A DNA stretch of 64,000 nucleotides from Marinobacter sp. EhC06 (GTDB lineage Bacteria > Pseudomonadota > Gammaproteobacteria > Pseudomonadales > Oleiphilaceae), in contig NZ_LXYO01000023.1 in assembly GCF_001650915.1 (NCBI RefSeq), forward strand, positions 1,234,910 through 1,298,909, given 5' to 3'. The position numbers and the translations under genes were made by a program. Numbering within the stretch: the stretch's first letter is position 1; each line of letters begins with the position of its first letter. The notes under the pieces were generated by a model that made no database searches, was not told where the DNA came from, and was given only the letters and a program-made list of their open reading frames with translations. Shown here in pieces: positions 27,640 to 39,967 of this stretch.

Positions 27640-30303
27640 ATGTACCAGGACGATGATCCCATTGAAACCAGTGAATGGCTGGATGCGCTGGAATCTCTGA
27701 TCGAGAACGAAGGCGTAGACCGGGCCAAATACATTCTTGAGAGGCTCTCCGAGCGGGCGAGCCGCGATGGAACCGAGCTGCCGTATTCCATAACCACGCC
27801 GTTCCGGAACAGTATTCCGGTTTCCCAGCAGGCGCCGATGCCCGGCGACCTCTTTATGGAGCGCCGTATCCGTTCCCTGATCCGCTGGAATGCCATGGCC
27901 ATGGTTATGCGTGCCAATCAGCGTCCCGGTGACCTTGGCGGGCATGTTTCATCGTTCTCGTCGGCGGCGACGCTCTACGATGTTGGCTTCAACTACTTCT
28001 TCCACGGCGGCGACGAAAAGCGCGAGTCCGACCTTGTTTACTTCCAGGGCCACTCTTCACCGGGCATTTATGCGCGCTCCTTCCTTGAGGGGCGTTTCGA
28101 CGAGAAAGATCTCGACAAATACCGTGAGGAAGTCGATGGCACTGGCCTCTCTTCCTATCCGCACCCCTGGCTGATGCCGGAATACTGGCAGTTCCCCACG
28201 GTTTCCATGGGCCTCGGGCCGATTCAGGCGATTTACCAGGCACACGTAATGAAGTACCTGGACAGCCGTGAACTCATCGAGATGGGCGACCGCAAGGTGT
28301 GGTGTTTTGTCGGCGACGGCGAGTGCGACGAGCCGGAAACCCTGGGTTCCATCTCTATGGCCGGCCGGGAAAATCTCAGCAACCTTATCTTCGTTGTTAA
28401 CTGCAACCTGCAGCGTCTGGATGGTCCTGTTCGTGGTAATGGCAAGATCATGCAAGAGCTTGAGGGTGTGTTCCGGGGTGCTGGTTGGAACGTGCTGAAA
28501 GTCGTCTGGGGTCGCCACTGGGATCCGCTGTTCGAGAAGGACAAGGACGGCAAGATGCAACGGGCCATGGACGAGGTCTGCGACGGCGAGCTGCAGAACT
28601 TCAAGAGTAACGGCCCGGCTTACACCCGCAAGCACTTCTTCGGTAAGTATCCGGAAACGGCCAAGCTGGTTGAGGGCCTCTCTGACGAGGAAATCAACAA
28701 GCTTAACCGTGGTGGTCACGACCCATACAAGATCTACGCGGCATACCACCACGCCATCCATAACAACGGTGGCCGGCCAACCGTTATCCTGGCTCACACC
28801 ATCAAAGGCTATGGCTTTGGTGAAGCCGGTGAGGCGCAAAATACAGCCCATTCCCTGAAGAAGCTGGATATTGAGCAGCTGAAGTCATTCCGCGACCGCT
28901 TTGCGGTGCCGCTGAAGGACGAAGAGCTCAAGGACGTTCCCTACTACCGGCCAGCGCCGGATAGTCCGGAAATTGTCTATATGAAGAAGCGTCGGCAGGA
29001 GCTCGGTGGCTTCTATCCCAAGCGCCGCAAGGACTGCCAGCCGCTGCAGATTCCGGAGCTGGACATCTTCAAGGCAGTGCTGGACGGTTCCGGTGATCGG
29101 AAAATCTCCACCACTATGGCATTCGTCCGTATCCTGACGGCACTGACCAAGGACAAGCGCATTGGTAAACGCGTGGTACCCATCGTGCCCGACGAAGCGC
29201 GTACTTTCGGTATGGAAGGCATGTTCCGTCAGCTCGGCATCTACACCGCCGAAGGACAGAAATATGTTCCGGAAGACCGTGACCAGATCATGTACTACCG
29301 GGAAGACAAAAAGGGCCAGATTCTTGAAGAAGGTATCAACGAGGATGGCTCCATGGCGGCCTGGATGGCAGCGGCAACGTCATACAGCACCAACAACTTC
29401 CCGTTGATTCCGTTCTACATCTTCTACTCCATGTTCGGCTTCCAGCGGGTAGGCGATCTGGCGTGGGCCTCCGGTGACATCCAGGCCCGTGGCTTCCTGA
29501 TCGGTGGTACCGCTGGCCGGACCACCCTGAACGGCGAAGGTCTCCAGCACCAGGACGGTCACAGCCATGTGCTGGCCAACACCATTCCGAACTGTAAGGC
29601 CTACGATCCGGCCTACGGCTACGAAATGGCCGTGGTGCTCCGCAAGGGCATGAAAGAGATGTTCGAGGACAACCAGAACGTCTTCTACTACCTGACCATC
29701 GAAAACGAGAACTACGAACAGCCGGCAATGCCCAAGGACTGTGAAGACGGCATCATCAAGGGCATGTACAAGTTCGAGTCTGTTGAAACCAAGGGGCGCA
29801 AGAAAACCCCGCGGGTTCAGCTGCTCGGTGCTGGCGCGATTCTCAACGAGGTGCGCGCAGCAGCCCAGATGCTGAAAGACGACTGGGGTGTAGCCTCTGA
29901 CGTGTGGAGCGTGACCAGCTTCAACGAGCTTGCCCGTGAAGGCCAGCACATTGAGCGCTGGAACCGTCTGCACCCGGACGACAAGCCCAAGAAGGCCTAC
30001 GTAACCCAGTGCCTGGAGAAGCAGGACGGACCAGTGGTGTCTTCGACTGATTACATCAAGCTGCACTCCGAGCAGCTCCGGGCGTTCATTCCCAAAACCT
30101 ACCTGACTCTCGGTACCGACGGCTTTGGCCGGAGCGATACCCGGGAGAAGCTGCGCAGCTTCTTTGAAGTGGACCGTTACTACGTAACAGTCACGGCGCT
30201 GTCAGCCCTGGCTCAGGATGGGGAGGTTAAGAACGATGTGGTTCTCGAAGCCATGCGCAAGTACGGAATCGATCGCAACAAAACGAACCCGGTGCTGAGC
30301 TAA
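27640..30303 (+). CDS. aceE: Pyruvate dehydrogenase E1 component (homodimeric)
   Basis: E1 of the pyruvate dehydrogenase complex decarboxylates pyruvate with thiamine diphosphate and passes the acetyl group to the lipoyl arms of AceF. The 887-residue protein is the large homodimeric type of gammaproteobacteria. The thiamine diphosphate motif starts GDGECDEPE near residue 226 and ends VVNCNLQ. Other family motifs are WNAMAMVMRAN near the N-terminus, DEARTFGMEGMFRQLGIY and GRTTLNGEGLQHQDGHSH. I use the ATG at 27640 with AGGGGAGGG upstream. aceF follows after 10 bases; no lpd gene follows. Confidence 0.97.
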   Translation: MYQDDDPIETSEWLDALESLIENEGVDRAKYILERLSERASRDGTELPYSITTPFRNSIPVSQQAPMPGDLFMERRIRSLIRWNAMAMVMRANQRPGDLGGHVSSFSSAATLYDVGFNYFFHGGDEKRESDLVYFQGHSSPGIYARSFLEGRFDEKDLDKYREEVDGTGLSSYPHPWLMPEYWQFPTVSMGLGPIQAIYQAHVMKYLDSRELIEMGDRKVWCFVGDGECDEPETLGSISMAGRENLSNLIFVVNCNLQRLDGPVRGNGKIMQELEGVFRGAGWNVLKVVWGRHWDPLFEKDKDGKMQRAMDEVCDGELQNFKSNGPAYTRKHFFGKYPETAKLVEGLSDEEINKLNRGGHDPYKIYAAYHHAIHNNGGRPTVILAHTIKGYGFGEAGEAQNTAHSLKKLDIEQLKSFRDRFAVPLKDEELKDVPYYRPAPDSPEIVYMKKRRQELGGFYPKRRKDCQPLQIPELDIFKAVLDGSGDRKISTTMAFVRILTALTKDKRIGKRVVPIVPDEARTFGMEGMFRQLGIYTAEGQKYVPEDRDQIMYYREDKKGQILEEGINEDGSMAAWMAAATSYSTNNFPLIPFYIFYSMFGFQRVGDLAWASGDIQARGFLIGGTAGRTTLNGEGLQHQDGHSHVLANTIPNCKAYDPAYGYEMAVVLRKGMKEMFEDNQNVFYYLTIENENYEQPAMPKDCEDGIIKGMYKFESVETKGRKKTPRVQLLGAGAILNEVRAAAQMLKDDWGVASDVWSVTSFNELAREGQHIERWNRLHPDDKPKKAYVTQCLEKQDGPVVSSTDYIKLHSEQLRAFIPKTYLTLGTDGFGRSDTREKLRSFFEVDRYYVTVTALSALAQDGEVKNDVVLEAMRKYGIDRNKTNPVLS

Positions 30304-30313
30304 GGAGACCGCC

Positions 30314-31993
30314 ATGAGTGAACAGGAAATCAAGGTTCCGGATCTCGGCGGCGCGGATGAGGTCGAGGTAATCGAAATCACCGTCAGTGCAGGAGATTCC
30401 GTTGAAGCAGAAGATCCGATTCTGACCGTAGAGTCAGACAAAGCGTCTGTTGAGTTGCCGTCGCCCGGTGCCGGCAAGATCACCAAGATCACTGTAAAGG
30501 TGGGTGACAAGGTCAAGGAAGGCGACGTTGTCGGGATGATGGAAGCCAGCGCCGACGGCGGTGGCTCTGACGATGCCGGCAGTGATGACTCCGAAGGAAA
30601 GCCGGAGGAGAAAGCCGAGGAAAAGAGCGAAGCCAAGCAAGAAGAGAAATCCGAAGAGAGCAAACCGGCGCCGAAGAAGGCTTCCGGTGGCTCCCGCAAG
30701 GAGACCGTCAAGGTTCCCGCGCTGGATGGCTTTGATAATGTCCCGGTGATCGAAATCAACGTGTCGGAAGGCGACACCATTGAAGCCGACGATCCGCTGG
30801 TAACGGTGGAATCCGACAAGGCCACCATGGAGATTCCTTCGCCCTACGCCGGCAAGGTGGGCAAGATCCTGGTGTCCGAGGGCGACAAGCTCTCCGAGGG
30901 CGATGAGCTGCTGGAGATGACCGTTCAGGAAGGCGGCGGGGAAGAGGAAGAAGCCTCTGAGTCGGCATCTGAAGAACCGGCGAAGGAAGAGAAGTCCGAG
31001 CCGAAGTCCGAAGAGAAGCCAAAGCAGGAAGCAGAGTCCGCCCCTGAGCCCCAGGGTGCAACCTACGAGCCGCCGACGCCGGGCGCCAAGGTTCACGCTG
31101 GCCCGGCCGTTCGCAAGCTGGCTCGGGAGCTGGGTGCTGATCTGGCCCGCATCAAGGGCTCTGGCCCCAAGGGCCGGATTATCAAGGACGATGTCCAGGC
31201 CTATGTGAAGAGCCAGCTCAAGCAGGCTCAGCAGGGCGGTGGTGTTGCCACCGGATCCGGTATTCCCGGGGTCAAGCTGCCGGACTTCAGCCAGTTTGGT
31301 GAGGTGAAGCGTGAGGCCATGTCGCGGATGATGTTCGCCACGGCCAACAACATGCAGCGCAGCTGGTTGAACGTGCCCCACGTGACCCAGTTCGAGGATG
31401 CGGATATCACCGATATGGAGGATTTCCGCAAGGGCCAGAAAGCGGCCGGCGAGAAGAAGGGCGTGAAGATGACGCCGCTGCCGTTCCTGCTGAAGGCCTG
31501 TGCCACGGCACTTGCGGAACTGCCTCAGTTCAACGTGTCCCTGGACATGGAGCGTAAGGAGGTGGTTCGCAAGAAGTACATTCACATCGGGATTGCGGTG
31601 GATACGCCCCATGGGTTGATGGTGCCGGTGATCCGGGATGTGGACAAGAAGGGCTTGTGGGAGCTGGCGGCGGAAAGCGCCGAGCTGGCTCAGAAGGCCC
31701 GGGACAAGCAGTTGAAGCCGGCAGAGATGCAGGGCGCGTGTTTTACCATCACCAGTCTGGGTGGTATTGGCGGCACCGCATTTACGCCGATTGTGAATAC
31801 GCCGGAGGTGGCGATTCTGGGGGTGTCCAAGGCGGCGATGAAGCCGGTTTGGGATGGCAAGGAGTTCCAGCCCCGGTTAATGCTGCCGTTGTCGCTGTCT
31901 TACGATCACCGGGCAGTGAATGGGGCCGATGCGGCCCGGTTTACCACGGTGCTCAGTCAGCTTCTTGGGGACATTCGTACCCTTCTGCTGTGA
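30314..31993 (+). CDS. aceF: Dihydrolipoamide acetyltransferase, pyruvate dehydrogenase E2
   Basis: E2 forms the core of the pyruvate dehydrogenase complex and transfers acetyl groups from lipoamide to CoA. The 559-residue protein has two lipoyl domains with lipoylated lysines Lys43 (ESDKASVE) and Lys169 (ESDKATME), joined by Glu/Lys/Ser/Ala-rich flexible linkers. A peripheral-subunit-binding domain follows (about 258-295, GPAVRKLARELG), then the catalytic domain ending in SLSYDHRAVNGADAARF with catalytic His532. It is in one operon with aceE. The E3 gene is not nearby. Downstream lies hairpin element copy B. Confidence 0.96.
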   Translation: MSEQEIKVPDLGGADEVEVIEITVSAGDSVEAEDPILTVESDKASVELPSPGAGKITKITVKVGDKVKEGDVVGMMEASADGGGSDDAGSDDSEGKPEEKAEEKSEAKQEEKSEESKPAPKKASGGSRKETVKVPALDGFDNVPVIEINVSEGDTIEADDPLVTVESDKATMEIPSPYAGKVGKILVSEGDKLSEGDELLEMTVQEGGGEEEEASESASEEPAKEEKSEPKSEEKPKQEAESAPEPQGATYEPPTPGAKVHAGPAVRKLARELGADLARIKGSGPKGRIIKDDVQAYVKSQLKQAQQGGGVATGSGIPGVKLPDFSQFGEVKREAMSRMMFATANNMQRSWLNVPHVTQFEDADITDMEDFRKGQKAAGEKKGVKMTPLPFLLKACATALAELPQFNVSLDMERKEVVRKKYIHIGIAVDTPHGLMVPVIRDVDKKGLWELAAESAELAQKARDKQLKPAEMQGACFTITSLGGIGGTAFTPIVNTPEVAILGVSKAAMKPVWDGKEFQPRLMLPLSLSYDHRAVNGADAARFTTVLSQLLGDIRTLLL

Positions 31994-32036
31994 TAGCTGC
32001 TGGATCCGCTCCCAGCCTTTGAGGTTTGGGGGCGGC

Positions 32037-32142
32037 GAGAGGCGGGCAATACGATTCAGGACACGCTACAAGCACATCCCTGTGCGCTTGTTTCGGGCCA
32101 TCCCTGGCCCTCTACAGTCCTGAATCGTATTGCCCGCCTCTC
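32037..32142 (+). repeat. Conserved-core hairpin element, copy B
   Basis: Perfect 25-bp inverted arms (32037-32061 and 32118-32142; theme GGCGGGCAATACGATTC) enclose a 56-nt loop. The loop contains the 27-nt core at 32064-32090, which matches copies A and C at 25 of 27 positions, and the inner GGGCC/GGCCC hairpin also seen in copy A. It lies between the convergent aceF and porin genes. The arms differ completely from those of copy A. Confidence 0.85.
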
Positions 32143-32180
32143 TCGTTTTAGCTCCTTCCTGATCGCTTTTCCGCACAAAC

Positions 32181-32208
32181 AAAAACCCCGGCCGGAGCCG
32201 GGGTTTCT
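32181..32208 (-). terminator. Terminator of the porin gene
   Basis: AAACCCCGGC pairs with GCCGGGGTTT around a 4-base loop. On the minus strand it is followed by TTTTTG, so it ends the porin transcript. Confidence 0.9.
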
Positions 32209-32237
32209 GCTGAGTTAACTAACTTCTAACGGAAGTA

Positions 32238-33371
32238 TTAGAAGCTGTACTGCGCTGCGAACAGAACACGGTTTGCGTCGGTGGAGTCACCGGCAACAGT
32301 TTCCTGATCGAAGTAGCCGTATTCAACACCGAACATGACGTTCTGTACTGGTGACCACATGTAGTTCAGGAACACGTTCTGGTTGGATTCCGCGTCAGCA
32401 TTGGTGGTAGCACCCGCTGCAATCGCGTCGTCCAGGTCCAGCATAGTGGTACCGTAGCCCAGGTTGATGCTACGACCACCGCCGAGCGATACGCTTGTGC
32501 CGATCGAACCGCCGACGCCTTCGATGGTTTCAAGGCTGTTGCCGTCTACGTAGGCACTGGGGCCGAAGTAGTTGCTGCCTGAGCGCCACAGGTAACCGTT
32601 GGCACCGTCAGTATAGTTGATCGCGCCTTGGATAGAGATCATGTCGCTCAGAGCAAACTTGGCCGCACCAAACACCGCGAAGCCCATGGCGCTGTCATCG
32701 TTGGTGCCGTCATCGGCAGTCACTTGGCTGATCAGAGCGGCAGCTGAGTATGACAGTGCGTCAGCGGAATCCTGAATGCGAGCAGTCAGCGCTGGAGCGG
32801 AAGTGCGAGTGTTTCCGCCTGCGCCCAGAACGCCCTGTGAACTCGGATCTTCAAGAGAGAAGGACAGAGCGCCAGTGGTGTAGCGGATCTGCTCGGTACG
32901 ATCCTGGCTGCCCGCAGTACCTGCCAAGCTGTCGAAGTCCAGAGTCGGTGTGTTACCTACGAAGCTGGTATAGTTGGACCAGTTACGACCGGCCATGAAG
33001 CCGTTGTATTCACCGTATGCGTGACGCATACGCAGACTGCCTGCGCTATTGCCTGAACCACGGAAGTCACCTTCCACGGTGATGGCTACGCCAGACGCGT
33101 GCTTAACCTTAACGCCCAGACGGCTCTGTTGAACGTCAGCGCCGAAGTGACCTGTGATGTCTTCATCACCACCGGTAAACGAACCGGCGCGAGTAGAAAC
33201 CGCTCTGTCAGCGTCCAGGTCGTAACTCATGTTCAGACGAGCGTAGCCATACAGGCTCGCTTCGGTATCGTCACCTACGTTCAGCGTAAGTGCGCTCGCT
33301 TGAGAGGCAACCCCCATTACTACTGTTGCTGCCGTCGCACGAATTGCCAATCTCAGTTTGTTGCTTTGCAT
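32238..33371 (-). CDS. Outer membrane porin, DcaP-like
   Basis: A 377-residue outer membrane beta-barrel protein. The ATG at 33371 with GGAG nine bases upstream gives a clear signal peptide (basic MQSNKLRLAIR, hydrophobic core, ASQASA then LTLN). The mature part is rich in Gly, Ser, Asn and aromatic residues in alternating strands, begins with SLYGYARLNMSYD and ends with AAQYSF, whose C-terminal Phe is the barrel assembly signal. YGYARLN and HFGADVQQSRLGVK resemble the DcaP/porin group of marine gammaproteobacteria. The transported substrate is unknown. Confidence 0.85.
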   Translation of the reverse strand: MQSNKLRLAIRATAATVVMGVASQASALTLNVGDDTEASLYGYARLNMSYDLDADRAVSTRAGSFTGGDEDITGHFGADVQQSRLGVKVKHASGVAITVEGDFRGSGNSAGSLRMRHAYGEYNGFMAGRNWSNYTSFVGNTPTLDFDSLAGTAGSQDRTEQIRYTTGALSFSLEDPSSQGVLGAGGNTRTSAPALTARIQDSADALSYSAAALISQVTADDGTNDDSAMGFAVFGAAKFALSDMISIQGAINYTDGANGYLWRSGSNYFGPSAYVDGNSLETIEGVGGSIGTSVSLGGGRSINLGYGTTMLDLDDAIAAGATTNADAESNQNVFLNYMWSPVQNVMFGVEYGYFDQETVAGDSTDANRVLFAAQYSF

Positions 33372-33533
33372 CGTTGTTGTCTCCACACATTTTTGTTGTT
33401 GGACCCAAAAACAAGGTAGTTACGAATTCGTGACAATTCAAATAAATTCATGCAGAAATTAGACGAATGTCTATAACAGCTTTTCGTTCATATACAGACA
33501 TCTGCAGTTGCCAGTGAGGCGTAAACTTGTTCC

Positions 33534-34994
33534 ATGACGTCCGAAAGTACAGTCCTTGAGTCAGCCACGTTCGCGTTTCTTGATATTGAAACCACCGGCG
33601 GCAATTCAGCCCGGGACCGGATTACCGAGATTGGTATCCGGTTCTGGCGGGCCGGTGAGGTGGTGGGCGAGTGGCAGACGCTGCTGAACCCGGAAACGCG
33701 GATTTCGCCGTTTATCGAAAACTTTACCGGCATTTCCAATGAGATGGTGGCGGATGCGCCTGTGTTTGAAGAGATGGCGGATGAGCTGGAGGCGCAGCTT
33801 AAGGGCAATGTGTTTGTCGCCCACAATGCCCGTTTTGATTACGGCTTTATTAAAGCAGAGTTCCGCAGGCTGGGGCGATTGTTCTCGGCCAAGGTGCTCT
33901 GCACTGTGAAACTGTCCCGCCGGCTGTATCCGGAATTCCGGCGCCACAACATGGATGCGCTGATCGCTCGCCATGGCCTTGCCCAGGTTCAGCGGCATCG
34001 GGCCATGGGGGATGTGTCCGCCATGCTGTCTTTCTTCGAGCATGCTCGTGCCGAGAAAGGGGATGTGAAGTTCGAGAATGCCCTGCGTGAACTGTTGCAG
34101 CGCCCGAGCATTCCCTCTCACCTGCCGACGGATATCCTGCAGGATCTGCCCCGGGGGCCGGGGGTGTATCGCTTTTATGGTGAGAACGATGTGCTTTTAT
34201 ATGTGGGCAAGAGCACAAACATTGCCCAGCGGGTGGCTTCGCACTTTTCCGGTGATCACAACTCTGCCCGGGGCGTGCGCATGTCCGAGAGCCTGCGTCG
34301 TGTTGAATGGACGGAAACCGCTGGCGAGCTTGGAGCCCTACTACTGGAACTCAAGCAGATCAAAACCCTGAAGCCCCTGTTCAATCGCCGCTCAAGGGCC
34401 GCCAAGAATCTGGTAAGCATTGAGCTCTCGAAAAACGAGGCCGGCTATCTACAGGCGCGGCTGGTTCGCGAAATCGAGCCCCACCGATTGGGGGATTATT
34501 TCGGGTTGTTCCGCAGCAAGCGGGATGCCGAGCGGGCGCTGAGCGGTATTGCTGGCAAAAATGAATTGTGCAACCGTTTGCTGGGACTGGAGCCAGAGCA
34601 CGAAGGCCCCTGTTTCCAGCGCACCCTCGGGCGCTGCAAAGGTGCCTGCGAAGAGCTCGAGGATGTCGAGCGTTACAACCTGAGGGTGCAGATTGCCTTT
34701 CACAGTCTGCGCCTGAAGACCTGGCCCTGGAAAGGGCCGGTGGGCATTGTTGAGCAGGATGCCCGGTCCGACCGTACGGATATCCTGGTGGTCTATAACT
34801 GGATGCACGTGGCCACCCTCCGCAACGAGGAAGAGCTGCAGGACCTTTCCCTCCGCGGCCAGGCGGTCACCTTTGATCTGGATTCCTACAAACTTTTGAT
34901 CGGCGCCCTGATGGATCGGAACAAGGGTAGGGGCATGCAGCACCGGGTGATTGAATTGCCCGCCATCGGGGAACCGGATGTTCTTATGCCGTGA
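33534..34994 (+). CDS. DEDD exonuclease - GIY-YIG nuclease fusion protein
   Basis: A 486-residue two-nuclease protein. Residues about 10-175 form a DnaQ-like 3'-5' exonuclease: FLDIETTGG gives the first acidic pair, AHNARFDYGF the second motif and HRAMGD the third. Residues about 205-290 form a GIY-YIG domain of the UvrC N-terminal type, with GPGVYRFYGENDVLLYVGKS, followed by a region with the paired cysteines CFQRTLGRCKGACE. The UvrC C-terminal endonuclease and helix-hairpin-helix parts are absent, so it is closer to Cho-like proteins. A DNA repair role is likely; a polymerase III proofreading role is unlikely given the fusion. Confidence 0.85.
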   Translation: MTSESTVLESATFAFLDIETTGGNSARDRITEIGIRFWRAGEVVGEWQTLLNPETRISPFIENFTGISNEMVADAPVFEEMADELEAQLKGNVFVAHNARFDYGFIKAEFRRLGRLFSAKVLCTVKLSRRLYPEFRRHNMDALIARHGLAQVQRHRAMGDVSAMLSFFEHARAEKGDVKFENALRELLQRPSIPSHLPTDILQDLPRGPGVYRFYGENDVLLYVGKSTNIAQRVASHFSGDHNSARGVRMSESLRRVEWTETAGELGALLLELKQIKTLKPLFNRRSRAAKNLVSIELSKNEAGYLQARLVREIEPHRLGDYFGLFRSKRDAERALSGIAGKNELCNRLLGLEPEHEGPCFQRTLGRCKGACEELEDVERYNLRVQIAFHSLRLKTWPWKGPVGIVEQDARSDRTDILVVYNWMHVATLRNEEELQDLSLRGQAVTFDLDSYKLLIGALMDRNKGRGMQHRVIELPAIGEPDVLMP

Positions 34995-35093
34995 GTGGCG
35001 TATTATGGTGCAAGAGTCCGCACACCTACTTACTTGTCTGGCGCGGTCACTCTACTATTTTTAATTGCTTAGCCGCTTTCCCGAGAGAGATCT

Positions 35094-36308
35094 ATGAATA
35101 AAGAACCCGTCAGCCGCGAACTGTTCGATGAAGTCATGGTGCCCAACTACGCTCCCGGTTCCATCATCCCGGTGCGAGGGGAGGGCTCCCGGATCTGGGA
35201 TCAGGAAGGCCGCGAGTTTATTGATCTCCAGGGTGGCATCGCAGTGACCTGCCTGGGCCATTCCCATCCGGGGTTGGTGGGTGCGTTGCACGATCAGGCC
35301 GAGAAAATCTGGCACCTGTCCAACGTGATGACAAACGAGCCGGCCCTGCGTCTGGCCAAGACCCTGTGTGACCTCACCTTCGCCGAGCGCGTGTTCTTCG
35401 CCAATTCCGGTGCTGAGGCCAACGAGGCAGCCTTCAAGCTGGCTCGTCGCTATGCCTGGGAGCACTATGGCAAAGAGAAGAACGAGATCATTTCGTTCAA
35501 GAATTCCTTCCACGGGCGAACCCTGTTTACCGTGAGCGTTGGCGGCCAGCCAAAATACCTGGAAGGTTTCGAGCCAGCGCCGGGTGGTATTCACCACGCC
35601 GAGTTCAATGACCTGGAGTCGGTGAAGAAACTGATCTCCAAAGAGAAAACCTGCGCCATCGTGGTTGAGCCGATCCAGGGGGAGGGCGGTGTTATGCCCG
35701 GCGATCAGGCGTTCCTTCAGGGGCTTCGTGAACTGTGCGACGAAAATAACGCATTGCTGGTGTTTGATGAGGTTCAGTCCGGGGTTGGTCGAAGTGGCCA
35801 TTTCTACGCTTACCAGATGTACGATGTGGTGCCGGATATTCTCTCCAGCGCCAAGGGGCTTGGCGGCGGCTTCCCGGTTGCAGCCATGCTGACCACCGCC
35901 AAAGTTGCCGCCAGCCTGGGTGTGGGTACCCACGGAAGCACCTACGGTGGTAACGCACTGGCCTGTGCAGTGGCCCAGAAGGTGGTGGATACCGTTAGCC
36001 AGCCGGAGATTCTCAAGGGTGTGAAAGCCCGCTCTGACAAGCTCCGCAAGGGCATGATGGATATCGGTGAGCGCTATGGTGTGTTCAGTGAGGTTCGCGG
36101 CGCCGGTCTGCTGCTTGGTTGTGTGTTGACCGCGAAATGGCAGGGCAAGGCCAAGGATTTCCTGAACGCCGGCCTTGAAGAGGGCGTGATGGTTCTCGTC
36201 GCCGGCGCGAATGTGATTCGTCTGGCACCGTCCCTGATTATCCCGGAATCGGACATCGATGAAGCCCTCGAGCGTTTCGAAGCGGCAGTGAAAAAACTGA
36301 CGGCGTAA
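35094..36308 (+). CDS. astC: Succinylornithine / acetylornithine aminotransferase
   Basis: PLP-dependent class III aminotransferase that acts on N-succinylornithine in the AST pathway of arginine breakdown and can also act on acetylornithine. The 404-residue protein has the PLP lysine Lys254 in [11 protein letters not shown], the glycine-rich [15 protein letters not shown] motif and the aspartate of [11 protein letters not shown]. It heads the run astC, two astA genes, astD and astB, which makes the catabolic role likely and matches aruC of Pseudomonas. argD is the alternative name if it is also the biosynthetic enzyme. Confidence 0.93.
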   Translation: MNKEPVSRELFDEVMVPNYAPGSIIPVRGEGSRIWDQEGREFIDLQGGIAVTCLGHSHPGLVGALHDQAEKIWHLSNVMTNEPALRLAKTLCDLTFAERVFFANSGAEANEAAFKLARRYAWEHYGKEKNEIISFKNSFHGRTLFTVSVGGQPKYLEGFEPAPGGIHHAEFNDLESVKKLISKEKTCAIVVEPIQGEGGVMPGDQAFLQGLRELCDENNALLVFDEVQSGVGRSGHFYAYQMYDVVPDILSSAKGLGGGFPVAAMLTTAKVAASLGVGTHGSTYGGNALACAVAQKVVDTVSQPEILKGVKARSDKLRKGMMDIGERYGVFSEVRGAGLLLGCVLTAKWQGKAKDFLNAGLEEGVMVLVAGANVIRLAPSLIIPESDIDEALERFEAAVKKLTA

Positions 36309-36317
36309 GGAGATTTT

Positions 36318-37337
36318 ATGTGGCTGGTACGTCCGGCTCAGCCGGATGATCTGGACCAGATTCTTGCCATGGCGGGCACCCAGTGTGCCCGTCTTTCCTC
36401 CACTCTGCCCAAGCAGGGCGATGCCCTGGCCTACAAGATCGAGCAATCCCTGGCTTCTTTTGCCGGCAGGATCAGCGCCGAAGATGATCCGCCCAGGTTT
36501 CTGTTCGTGCTGGAAAACACCGAAACCGGAGACATTGCCGGCACCGCAGGCATTGATGCCCGCGCCGGCAATGGCCAGCCCTTCTACAGTTACCGGCGGG
36601 ATGCCCTGATCCATGCATCCCATGAGCTGGGGGTGTCGCGCCGGGTGGAGGTGCTGTATCCCTCCCATTCGCTCACCGATGTCTCGCTATTGTGTTCGTT
36701 CTCCATCCGGCCCGAACTCCAGGATACCGACGCGTTCGAGTTGTTATCCCGGGCCCGGATTCTGTTCATTGCAGATCATCGGGAATGGTTTACTCCGCGG
36801 ATGGCGGTGGAAATCCAGGGCGTGCAGCAGGAGGATGGCAGCGTACCTTTCTGGGACAGCCTTGGCCGGCACTTCTTTGATATGGATTTCGAGACGGCCG
36901 ACCAGTACTCCGGCCAGCTGAGCAAGACCTTTATAGCCGAACTCATGCCTCCAAATCCCATCTATGTCACGCTGCTGAGCGAGACGGCCCAGAACGCGAT
37001 GGGGCAGCCGCACCAGATAACCGTGCCTAACTTTGAGCTGCTTCAGAGGGAAGGATTCCAACCGGGAAGCTATCTGGACATTTTTGATGCCGGTCCGGTC
37101 CTGGAGGGGCGCACCGATAGCCTGAAAACTCTGGTGACCAGTCACCCCAAAGAACTTCATGGGACCAACGAGGATACCGGCGAAACCTGTCTGATCGCTG
37201 CCGGCGAGCGGGAACAGTTTCGCTGCACCCTGACACCGGTCGCCGAGACACTGGACGACAAACTCAAGGTTCCGGTCGCTACCTGGAAGACGCTGAACAG
37301 GACCGCGGGCGACCGGGTAAGGATTGCGCCGTTATGA
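36318..37337 (+). CDS. aruF: Arginine N-succinyltransferase, alpha subunit
   Basis: First step of the AST pathway: succinyl-CoA plus arginine gives N2-succinylarginine. The 339-residue protein belongs to the AstA family (MWLVRPAQPDDLDQIL start, YRRDALIHASHELGVSRRVE, NPIYVTLLSETAQNAMG, DIFDAGPVLEGR). It lies 10 bases after astC and is followed by a diverged paralogue. Two adjacent astA paralogues are the Pseudomonas aruF-aruG arrangement, where the products form a heteromer; the first gene corresponds to the alpha subunit. Confidence 0.92.
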   Translation: MWLVRPAQPDDLDQILAMAGTQCARLSSTLPKQGDALAYKIEQSLASFAGRISAEDDPPRFLFVLENTETGDIAGTAGIDARAGNGQPFYSYRRDALIHASHELGVSRRVEVLYPSHSLTDVSLLCSFSIRPELQDTDAFELLSRARILFIADHREWFTPRMAVEIQGVQQEDGSVPFWDSLGRHFFDMDFETADQYSGQLSKTFIAELMPPNPIYVTLLSETAQNAMGQPHQITVPNFELLQREGFQPGSYLDIFDAGPVLEGRTDSLKTLVTSHPKELHGTNEDTGETCLIAAGEREQFRCTLTPVAETLDDKLKVPVATWKTLNRTAGDRVRIAPL

Positions 37338-37389
37338 CAGGCTTCGGAATGGCAAAGTACGTGGCTGCCGGGCTCAGGGAGGCGATCGT

Positions 37390-39953
<2,564 letters not shown>

Positions 39954-39967
39954 CGGGACCCAGTGTC

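Noticed and set aside
34995..35093. Sigma-54 promoter upstream of astC
   Set aside because: TGGCGC occurs, but no TTGC at the required spacing; not convincing.
35061..36668. Minus-strand frame of 535 codons
   Set aside because: Antisense to astC and the start of aruF.
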